The notes below the pieces were generated by a model. The model saw only the letters and a list, made by a program, of their open reading frames with translations. It did not search any database and was not told the DNA's origin. Both the position numbers and the translations under genes were made by a program. From positions 1 through 20,332 of the IMG/VR virus record IMGVR_UViG_3300001748_000955: a DNA stretch of 20,332 nucleotides; one strand, 5' to 3'. The stretch comes from a virus. Positions 14,258 to 19,332 of the stretch are shown piece after piece; position 1 is the stretch's first letter; each line of letters starts with the position of its first letter.

Positions 14258-15748
14258 TCAAATATCCACTGTGTAGATACGAAACGGGAACTGCTCTGAA
14301 GAGTAGATCTCAATGCGTTTACGAAAATGATTTAGTGTGTAGTTGCTGAATGAACCAACACTCAGATCATCAGCAATATCGTAAAGAGTAGCTTTATCCG
14401 AGCCATTACCTTTCCGAAGAGTACGACCGATTGATTGAAGTACTTTAATTTCAGATTTAGAACCAGATGCAAAAATCACATTGTCAAGTCGCTTGAGGTT
14501 GACTCCAGTTGAGAAAACACCATATGAAGCTAGTATGTCATGCTGCTTGATAGGATCATTTTCAATCAAATGTCGAATTCGTTCACGTTCATCTCCACTA
14601 ACACCGCCATATATGAAGTGAAGCTGACGATCGTCTCTCTTGAGCATTGGTTCAAGTATTTTACCATGTTTCTCAACGAGATCAAAGAGTACAAGATTGT
14701 TCTGATCTTTGAGTGACCAGAGAAGATTTCGAATGAAAATGTTTCGCTTTTCGTGATTGACAAGATACTCTCGCTCCGCGGGATAGCGCTTTGCCTTGTT
14801 TTGCACACTCTTCATGGCAGTTTTGAATTTGTTGCGAGAGTCTGCTGAGTGTGACAAAACGATAGCCTTGATGTTGAAGTCTGCGACTGTCCCCTGATCC
14901 ATGAGATCTTTTGTTTTGACTACGCGTTTGACAGAACCGAAGCATCCTTCAAGTACAAGATGGTGCACCTTACTATCAGAAGATATTGTACCAGTGAAGC
15001 CGTGGCGATACTTACAGTCTGTAAGCTTTTCCATAATCTTCTGTAAAGAATTTGCTTTAAATAAGTGAGCCTCGTCACCAAGTACTACGCCAAATTGGTC
15101 AAACCAGTCTTTTGGAAGCTTTGCCAAAGATTGCCAAGTGCTCACGACGATTGGTGAAGATGTGTTCTTATCTACACCACCCTGAATCTTGTAAATATTG
15201 CTTGGATCGCATCCATAGTCTACGAAATCTCCAGCCATCTGATGCACGAGAGAAATAGTTGGTACAATGATAAGAGTTCGTAGACCAAGAGTATGATAGT
15301 AGTGTTGCTGAATGAGATAAATAATGAGTGACTTACCAGAGGAAGTTGGCGAAAGAGAAAGCGAACGACGATTCCGAAGAGCATTTACGATGTACTCGTT
15401 CTGGTAGTCTCTTGGTGTAAATTTACAGCCGATGTCCTTTGCTATCTCATAGCCGTAGTTATCATCAATATCTTCTGGTTTTGCTAGTTCTGGCGGCGCG
15501 ACTAGTTCATACTCACGCTCTTTACAAAACTTTTCGAGATAAGGAAGTAGACCAACGTAGAGCATAGGTTTCATGGGTTGGAAAAGTCTGATGTATCCAT
15601 CCCACACTCTTGCTTTGAATTTTGGCGAAAACTGATAACCTGGAGGCCTGAATGAAAAGTAATTCATAATCTCTTGACGAGTGCCTGGATCTGATGTTAC
15701 TTTCATGTAGACTTCATTGTACGGTTCAATTAGTACTTGTTCTGTCAT
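14258..15748 (-). CDS. uvsW: RNA-DNA and DNA helicase UvsW
   Basis: A 496-aa superfamily 2 helicase: N-terminal DNA-binding domain (about 1-110, with FSFRPPGYQFSPKFKARVWDG), Q-motif region FTPRDYQ, Walker A SPTSSGKS (133-140), DEAH (225-228), motif III GFTGT, and motif VI QSIGRTLRKG near residue 440. The length matches T4 UvsW (about 503 aa as I recall). In T4, UvsW unwinds R-loops at origins and branched recombination intermediates, and is expressed late, moving replication from origin to recombination mode. A TATAAATA box 33-40 nt upstream gives the same late control here. The ATG at 15748 is preceded by an in-frame stop, so the start is fixed; its ribosome site is weak (GTGAG at close range, AGGAG farther off). 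Confidence 0.95.
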   Translation of the reverse strand: MTEQVLIEPYNEVYMKVTSDPGTRQEIMNYFSFRPPGYQFSPKFKARVWDGYIRLFQPMKPMLYVGLLPYLEKFCKEREYELVAPPELAKPEDIDDNYGYEIAKDIGCKFTPRDYQNEYIVNALRNRRSLSLSPTSSGKSLIIYLIQQHYYHTLGLRTLIIVPTISLVHQMAGDFVDYGCDPSNIYKIQGGVDKNTSSPIVVSTWQSLAKLPKDWFDQFGVVLGDEAHLFKANSLQKIMEKLTDCKYRHGFTGTISSDSKVHHLVLEGCFGSVKRVVKTKDLMDQGTVADFNIKAIVLSHSADSRNKFKTAMKSVQNKAKRYPAEREYLVNHEKRNIFIRNLLWSLKDQNNLVLFDLVEKHGKILEPMLKRDDRQLHFIYGGVSGDERERIRHLIENDPIKQHDILASYGVFSTGVNLKRLDNVIFASGSKSEIKVLQSIGRTLRKGNGSDKATLYDIADDLSVGSFSNYTLNHFRKRIEIYSSEQFPFRIYTVDI

Positions 15749-15779
15749 AACTTATATCTCACTAAAATTCTCCTGCCAT

Positions 15780-16433
15780 CTATTTATATTTGCAGTTATC
15801 CATATGCCATCTAGCCATAGAATTACCTCTACCTTCCTTTCCGCAGTGTGGACATTTATATTCCTTAAATTTCATACTTTTTCTTGGCTTGCTGAGATTT
15901 TTTCTCCATTCTTCAGAACGAATTCCGCGTCCTTCTGGCCAAATTTTTTTACCTTTCATTTTCTTGCTGTGTTCTAATGAAGCTCTTTTTTGATTTTCAG
16001 TGCGATTTTCTCCTTTGAGCTTTTGCGTCGAATTATCGCTCATGGTATAAGTTGATCCTAATTCTCTTGGAATTTTTCTGTGTTTTTTAGGATCCAAACC
16101 TCTTCTGATATAACCTTCATCACTCTGAAAATTTACATATTCTGTTTGATTTTCATAAATATTTTTATCAATACGTACTAGATCTCCTTTAGGGCCAACT
16201 GCAGTTATTGAATTTTGTAAATGATGCGTTCCTTTATTTACCTTTTCTTTCTGCAGTTCGCCTCCCACGAAGGGATGATCTGGAAATGTTTCTTTATCCC
16301 AAGTAGCAAACCCATTGGATAGACTTTCATCTCTTATTTTCTGTTGAAATTCTGCGTTAATTTCGGCTAATGTTTCTTGTGGTAAACTTTCCACATTCAG
16401 AAACTCGCTTATTACGTCTTTATAAATAATCAT
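15780..16433 (-). CDS. Homing-endonuclease-type protein with NUMOD-like and zinc-finger C-terminus
   Basis: A 217-aa protein. The C-terminus has a C2HC finger, CPHCGKEGRGNSMARWHMDNC (C-x2-C-x12-H-x3-C), as found at the end of phage homing endonucleases. Before it lies a Lys/Arg-rich stretch with NUMOD3-like repeats (SLEHSKKMKGKKIWPEG). The N-terminal part has an NKGTHHL element seen in phage HNH and terminase-linked proteins. I see no complete HNH or GIY-YIG active site, so it is a divergent endonuclease, a DNA-binding remnant or a degenerate homing gene. It sits between uvsY and uvsW, a typical intrusion site near core genes, and is visibly more A+T-rich than them. It has its own late promoter and a structured leader; AGAGGAG precedes the ATG. 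Confidence 0.65.
   Translation of the reverse strand: MIIYKDVISEFLNVESLPQETLAEINAEFQQKIRDESLSNGFATWDKETFPDHPFVGGELQKEKVNKGTHHLQNSITAVGPKGDLVRIDKNIYENQTEYVNFQSDEGYIRRGLDPKKHRKIPRELGSTYTMSDNSTQKLKGENRTENQKRASLEHSKKMKGKKIWPEGRGIRSEEWRKNLSKPRKSMKFKEYKCPHCGKEGRGNSMARWHMDNCKYK
15781..15788 (-). promoter_or_regulatory. T4-type late promoter of uvsW
   Basis: TATAAATA on the minus strand, 33 nt before the uvsW ATG and overlapping the last codons of the upstream homing-type gene. It matches the T4 gp55-dependent late -10 element exactly. Confidence 0.82.
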
Positions 16434-16434
16434 G

Positions 16435-16494
16435 CTGGAACTCCTCTGTTGTTCTAGAGTAGGCAGGGATTCTTGGCGGTCTCCCGTGGCCTAC
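16435..16494 (-). promoter_or_regulatory. Structured leader of the homing-type gene (possible ribosome-site control)
   Basis: On the minus strand the leader can fold into two hairpins. The first pairs GTAGGC (16494-16489) with GCCTAC (16464-16459) and has an inner GGGA/TCCC stem. The second pairs CTAGAAC (16457-16451) with GTTCCAG (16441-16435), one mismatch, placing the AGAGGAG ribosome site in its loop and stem. T4 homing genes such as I-TevI are known to be limited by RNA hairpins over the ribosome site; a similar role here is inferred. Confidence 0.5.
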
Positions 16495-16500
16495 ATGACT

Positions 16501-16508
16501 TATTTATA
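16501..16508 (-). promoter_or_regulatory. T4-type late promoter of the homing-type gene
   Basis: TATAAATA on the minus strand, in the gap just after uvsY. The predicted start falls near 16495, at the 5' arm of the leader hairpin. Confidence 0.75.
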
Positions 16509-16513
16509 AAGCA

Positions 16514-16960
16514 TCAAAATTCTCCAGCTTGAAAACGCAGCATGTCAATCATTGACTTGATTACGAAGTTCCTATTATTTATTTGGCGGATAATGCTTTC
16601 AAGATAGTTGGCTTGCTCTTCGTGAAAGGCGATCTTGAGACTCAGATTGATCACGTCTTTATCGCTCTGTATGTATCTATCAAGATCGTTTCGAAGTATC
16701 TTGAGCGGATTTGGCTTCCAACCGCGTTCCTTGAGTTCTTCTTCACACATTGAACCGTTGTAGTACTCAATCTTTGCTCGTTCGAGTTCTTTTAGGTCAG
16801 ACTTGAGTTTCTTGACTCGAAGTGCTTCCTTGAAGAAAAGATTGTAGTATTTGCTATGAAGTTCTGGAATTCTTCTTGCTTCGCTTACAAGGTTTGCTTC
16901 GTCAATTTTGCAGTCCTTCGACCACATTGTATTGATATCGTCAGTCATTAATTCCTCCAT
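16514..16960 (-). CDS. uvsY: Recombination mediator UvsY
   Basis: A 148-aa helical protein that aligns by eye with T4 UvsY along its whole length: N-terminal W-x2-DCKIDEANLVSEA, HSKYYNLFFKEALRVKKL, AKIEYYNG, SDKDVINLSLKI, and the C-terminal FVIKSMIDMLRFQAGEF. It is slightly longer than T4 UvsY (137 aa). UvsY loads UvsX recombinase onto gp32-coated single strands. The start has GGAGG 5 nt upstream. A perfect sigma70 promoter lies 15-43 nt upstream, with its -35 box overlapping the stop of the tail-tube-like gene. Adjacency to uvsW parallels T4. In T4 the uvsY promoter is also replication origin oriF, so this promoter merits attention. Confidence 0.92.
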   Translation of the reverse strand: MEELMTDDINTMWSKDCKIDEANLVSEARRIPELHSKYYNLFFKEALRVKKLKSDLKELERAKIEYYNGSMCEEELKERGWKPNPLKILRNDLDRYIQSDKDVINLSLKIAFHEEQANYLESIIRQINNRNFVIKSMIDMLRFQAGEF

Positions 16961-16974
16961 TACAAATAATACCG

Positions 16975-17003
16975 ATTATATCACAACAAGAATGAAATGT
17001 CAA
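16975..17003 (-). promoter_or_regulatory. Early promoter of uvsY
   Basis: Minus strand TTGACA (17003-16998), 17-nt spacer, TATAAT (16980-16975): a perfect consensus. The TGA stop of the tail-tube-like gene (17002-17000) lies inside the TTGACA box. Confidence 0.88.
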
Positions 17004-17488
17004 CTAATACTTGTGATGTCAAAATAGTTGTATCGGAATGTGACTGTCGCTTCTGGATATATGACGTCATTCTGCGTGGTATCCAGTGTTACTTCTGAAA
17101 GACTGATTGGAAAACAATCACGATAGTCTATTAATAAAGAAGGGTTCTTGTGACTATTGAGTACCTTGATCGAGATATCAGACTTGAGACCATTTTGACT
17201 TGCTGCAAGGTTCTTGTACTGATCAAAGTTTTCTGGAAACGAGTATCCTTTGATCCAATTGAAAATTTCGAGGTAGTTCGTCATGCCTTCATCTACTACG
17301 AACGATAAATTCAGATCATCATAGTTCAGTCGATCTCCACCTTCGAATGTAGGCTTGAATGGAGTTGGATGCTCGATTGGATTTACAGAGATACCCGGTA
17401 TCGAAGTCCTTTGAGTGAAAAACTCAACACTTGGTAGTCTCTTGACCGTGATGATAAACTCAAGTGGAGAAAGATAGTTCGTAATCAT
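17000..17488 (-). CDS. Tail-tube-like virion protein (gp19/gp54 type)
   Basis: A 162-aa, mainly beta protein. The opening LSPLEFIITVKRLPSVEFFTQ and TSIPGIS is the pattern of myovirus tail-tube-fold proteins: a strand, then the 'xPGxS' turn. GGDRLNYDDLNLSFVVDE (about 50-67) matches the 'GDRxFDDWxVxVxND' region of gp19, and the C-terminus ends in a YPEATVTFRYNYFDI strand. The length equals T4 gp19 (163 aa as I recall), but a baseplate or tube-initiator paralogue (gp54-like) is equally possible. A late promoter TATAAATA 39-46 nt upstream supports a structural role. AGGA precedes the ATG by about 8 nt. It is the only clear virion gene on this strand. Confidence 0.68.
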   Translation of the reverse strand: MITNYLSPLEFIITVKRLPSVEFFTQRTSIPGISVNPIEHPTPFKPTFEGGDRLNYDDLNLSFVVDEGMTNYLEIFNWIKGYSFPENFDQYKNLAASQNGLKSDISIKVLNSHKNPSLLIDYRDCFPISLSEVTLDTTQNDVIYPEATVTFRYNYFDITSIS

Positions 17489-17500
17489 TCAATTTTCCTG

Positions 17501-17529
17501 TTGACATTTGTGCCGAATCGTATTACTAT
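17501..17529 (+). promoter_or_regulatory. Early promoter of the rightward genes
   Basis: Plus strand TTGACA (17501-17506), 17-nt spacer, TACTAT (17524-17529), then GAAAGGTAGGA before the ATG at 17552. The -35 and spacer (TTGACATTTG, CCGAATCG) resemble cassettes A and B. Its -10 box overlaps the leftward late promoter. Confidence 0.82.
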
Positions 17530-17534
17530 TTATA
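17527..17534 (-). promoter_or_regulatory. T4-type late promoter of the tail-tube-like gene
   Basis: TATAAATA on the minus strand, 39 nt before the ATG at 17488. Three of its bases are shared with the -10 box of the divergent early promoter. Confidence 0.83.
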
Positions 17535-17551
17535 TTGAAAGGTAGGAACAC

Positions 17552-17716
17552 ATGTCGGATCCACTTCTAGCCATCATACTGATTATATCATTTGTAATCT
17601 TGATCCGCGGTACTCTGCTGGTCTTCAGTCAGAACTTTTGGCTCGCACTGCTGATGTTGTTTCTGCTGCCTCCGCTTTTGTTCTTCTGGATTGTTTTGAA
17701 AGGAATTTTTGGTTGA
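17552..17716 (+). CDS. Small two-helix membrane protein (54 aa)
   Basis: My own translation: ATG 17552 to TGA 17714-17716, starting MSDPLLAIILIISF. Two very hydrophobic stretches, residues 5-25 (with one Arg near residue 19) and 30-49 (FWLALLMLFLLPPLLFFWIV), are joined by a short loop with VFSQN; the C-terminus is KGIFG. It has its own early promoter and a ribosome site (AAAGGTAGGA). The size and layout recall small phage inner-membrane proteins such as T4 Imm (superinfection exclusion) and Pmp3-type proteins, but no family can be assigned. The stop codon lies inside the TTGACA box of the next promoter. Confidence 0.75.
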   Translation: MSDPLLAIILIISFVILIRGTLLVFSQNFWLALLMLFLLPPLLFFWIVLKGIFG

Positions 17717-17741
17717 CAAACGCAGAGAATCAGTATATACT
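17713..17741 (+). promoter_or_regulatory. Early promoter cassette C
   Basis: Plus strand TTGACA (17713-17718), 17-nt spacer ending AGAATCAGTA, TATACT (17736-17741), then a leader with TAATAGGTAAAACGAAAGG identical to cassette B and AACCTACC as in cassette A. Confidence 0.87.
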
Positions 17742-17771
17742 AATAATAGGTAAAACGAAAGGAACCTACCT

Positions 17772-17972
17772 ATGATGACCTTCAACGAATACAACGAAGC
17801 AACCAACTCGATCAAGCCCGTTATGATCCACAAGTCATTCAACGGCTACATGTTGTATACTCCTGAAGGTCGTCTGCTCGATGAGTTTACATCCGCAGGT
17901 CCTTTCGTTGACTTCGATTCCGCAAAGCGGAATGCTGAGATGAATGTTGGCGTCAGCGTCAACTTCATCTAA
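17772..17972 (+). CDS. Hypothetical early protein (66 aa)
   Basis: A 66-aa product, MMTFNEYNEATNSIKPVM at the start, then a strand-turn-strand (GYMLYTPEGRLLDEF) and a helix with DFDSAKRNAEMN. No known family. It starts just after cassette C; the second ATG (17775) could also be used. The first ten residues look somewhat like T4 capsid-targeting leaders but lack the (L/I)-x-E cleavage site, and the gene has an early, not a late, promoter, so I do not call it a head protein. Confidence 0.7.
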   Translation: MMTFNEYNEATNSIKPVMIHKSFNGYMLYTPEGRLLDEFTSAGPFVDFDSAKRNAEMNVGVSVNFI

Positions 17973-17982
17973 TTCTTCGAAG

Positions 17983-17990
17983 TATAAATA
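17983..17990 (+). promoter_or_regulatory. T4-type late promoter of the putative head protein
   Basis: TATAAATA on the plus strand, 20 nt before the ATG at 18010. AGAGG (18000-18004) serves as the ribosome site, leaving a very short leader. Confidence 0.83.
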
Positions 17991-18009
17991 CTGAGAAAAA
18001 GAGGTTATC

Positions 18010-18624
18010 ATGCTTTCCTTTTCTCAGTATCTAAACGAGAACTACAAGAACTTCATTGGTCCACAGTCTATTCCTCAACGTGAGAAATGGATTGACCAAG
18101 CTTGGGATATAGTTCAAAAGTCCTATGCTCCTATCGGTGGCATCAAAGGTTCCGGTTTCAACTCAAAGCAAGAGATGCTTGAAAAGATTCCTTTCTGGAA
18201 GATCTATAAGAAAGGTGACAAGTTACTAGTAGCAGTCTTTTATAAAGACAAAGGCGGACGAAAGTCTGTCGCAATTGCCACCGATGGTTCTGACGAAGCA
18301 AAAAAAGTCGTAGCAAAGGTTTTCAAGGACTCACTCGGAGTATCATACGGTGAGAAATCAGGACCTGCTCTTGCTACAATGATGAAATCTGTACCTTGGG
18401 ATGAACTCAAGAACTTCATGTTTACACCAGATCAAGTCGAAAAGATTACTGGCAAAAAAGTAATTCGTCTTGAAAAGTTTGGAGCTGACAACCTCGATGC
18501 TAAAGATCGGTTCACATATGATAAGTTTCCAAAGCTAAGACCATACTTTTATGTTCGCGAGCTCGGTGGTGAGTATCATCTGAAAGCTGCAATGGGAACT
18601 CCGAATCTTCCAATTTTGAGTTGA
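18010..18624 (+). CDS. Putative packaged internal head protein with capsid-targeting N-terminus
   Basis: A 204-aa product. The first ten residues MLSFSQYLNE match the form of T4 capsid-targeting sequences (IPIII begins similarly, MKTYQEFIAE), ending in L-x-E, the consensus cut site of the gp21 prohead protease. The mature part (from residue 11) is soluble alpha/beta: IGGIKGSGFNS (about 43-53), FWKIYKKGDKLLVAVFYKDK, GRKSVAIATDGS, and a C-terminal RPYFYVRELGGEYHLKAAMG. I do not recognise that domain. A late promoter directly upstream fits a virion protein. The prediction is that the protein is packaged in the head, trimmed after Glu10 and delivered with the DNA. The stop overlaps the TTGACA box of the next promoter. 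Confidence 0.68.
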   Translation: MLSFSQYLNENYKNFIGPQSIPQREKWIDQAWDIVQKSYAPIGGIKGSGFNSKQEMLEKIPFWKIYKKGDKLLVAVFYKDKGGRKSVAIATDGSDEAKKVVAKVFKDSLGVSYGEKSGPALATMMKSVPWDELKNFMFTPDQVEKITGKKVIRLEKFGADNLDAKDRFTYDKFPKLRPYFYVRELGGEYHLKAAMGTPNLPILS

Positions 18625-18649
18625 CAAATCGCCAGTTTTGGTTTATGAT
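18621..18649 (+). promoter_or_regulatory. Early promoter of the esterase and sugar genes
   Basis: Plus strand TTGACA (18621-18626), 17-nt spacer, TATGAT (18644-18649). The preceding gene's TGA (18622-18624) lies inside the -35 box. Confidence 0.82.
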
Positions 18650-18673
18650 GATTCTATAATGAAAGGAATCAGT

Positions 18674-19246
18674 ATGATCTATGTCTATCTTCATGGCTTC
18701 AATTCAGCCTATGATCCTCTATCAACAAAAGTTAAAGCACTCTCGACTCTCGGCGAAGTTGTTGGTATTACTTACAACACGTTCGGAACATATGACGAAA
18801 TCTTTTCTGAGATTGAAAGTCAAGTTCCGGATGAAGAAGTCATTTTTGTCGGTACATCACTTGGTGGTTTCTGGGCTGCAGAAATGGCAAAGCACTTCGG
18901 CATGCCCTCTGTAATCATCAATCCTTGTTTGGATCCAAATGAAGCTCTTCGCAAATACATTGATGAGCCTCATCTGAACTACGTAACTGGTGACTATATG
19001 ACTCTGACTGAGGGTGCAGTCAATAGTTATCAAACCGAAGTATCTTCTGATACCGCTTTCTTGCCGCTAGTTCTTTTGGACATGGGTGATGAAGTAATTG
19101 ACTCGTTTGAAACTCGTAAAGCGCTCGAAGGATTTCCAATGGTTCACTACGCTGGTGGTAGTCATCGGTTCGAACACATGGAAGATGCTCTCGAAGAGAT
19201 CGCTGAATATGTAAATCACTGTTCGAATGCTGGTTTATCAGTCTGA
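18674..19246 (+). CDS. Alpha/beta-hydrolase esterase (YqiA/UPF0227-like)
   Basis: A 190-aa alpha/beta hydrolase: MIYVYLHGFNSA (oxyanion HGF, 7-9), nucleophile elbow GTSLGG (Ser62), probable acid Asp139 in LLDMGDEVID, and His164 in GGSHRFEHME. The order and short length match YqiA/YcfP-type esterases. The family cleaves acyl or thio esters; the substrate in phage is unknown. I chose the ATG at 18674 because GAAAGGA sits about 8 nt upstream; earlier in-frame starts fall within the promoter or before this ribosome site. It is the first gene after its early promoter and is followed by the sugar-phosphate genes, with which it may be co-transcribed. Confidence 0.83.
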   Translation: MIYVYLHGFNSAYDPLSTKVKALSTLGEVVGITYNTFGTYDEIFSEIESQVPDEEVIFVGTSLGGFWAAEMAKHFGMPSVIINPCLDPNEALRKYIDEPHLNYVTGDYMTLTEGAVNSYQTEVSSDTAFLPLVLLDMGDEVIDSFETRKALEGFPMVHYAGGSHRFEHMEDALEEIAEYVNHCSNAGLSV

Positions 19247-19252
19247 TAAATA
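19234..19252 (+). promoter_or_regulatory. Hairpin at esterase stop and weak late-promoter-like box
   Basis: TTTATCA (19234-19240) and TGATAAA (19244-19250) form a 7-bp stem with a 3-nt loop over the esterase stop codon, with no T run after it. GATAAATA (19245-19252) differs by one base from the late box TATAAATA and could give weak late expression of the sugar genes. Both readings are tentative. Confidence 0.35.
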
Positions 19253-19278
19253 GTAAATTCTTACAGGAGGCAATACAT

Positions 19279-19332
19279 ATGAGTAATGATCCTTGCGACG
19301 ATGTGACTCATTGGATTGGAATGTTGATTTGA
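19279..19332 (+). CDS. 17-codon leader ORF before the phosphomannomutase
   Basis: ATG at 19279, 17 codons (MSNDPCDDVTHWIGMLI), TGA at 19330-19332. It carries the strongest ribosome site in the area: AGGAGG, 8 nt before the ATG. The stop overlaps the TTG start of the phosphomannomutase as TTGA. It most likely works as a coupling leader that brings ribosomes to the weak TTG start; the peptide itself may have no function. Confidence 0.55.
   Translation: MSNDPCDDVTHWIGMLI

Noticed and set aside
14180-14258. tRNA-like segment (GGTTCG and a hairpin) after the orphan promoter
   Set aside because: No acceptor stem, anticodon arm or complete cloverleaf can be drawn.
14566-14945. Minus-strand alternative frames inside uvsW
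   Set aside because: They lie within the helicase core coding region in another frame and contain no family signal.
16421-16428. TATAAATA on the plus strand, looking like a late promoter
   Set aside because: It lies in the N-terminal codons of the minus-strand homing-type gene and no plus-strand gene follows for over 1.1 kb; probably chance in an A+T-rich stretch.
16459-16494. Hairpin after uvsY as an intrinsic terminator
   Set aside because: The stem is good but no run of T follows on the minus strand; it is better explained as leader structure of the next gene.
17588-17842. 84-aa minus-strand frame across the membrane-protein gene and cassette C
   Set aside because: It runs antisense through a promoter and two plus-strand genes with good ribosome sites, and is low-complexity (Gln/Lys-rich) at its centre.
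18638-18673. Earlier start for the esterase (extra 12 residues)
   Set aside because: Those codons overlap the -10 box and lie before the ribosome site; the family start is at the ATG at 18674.
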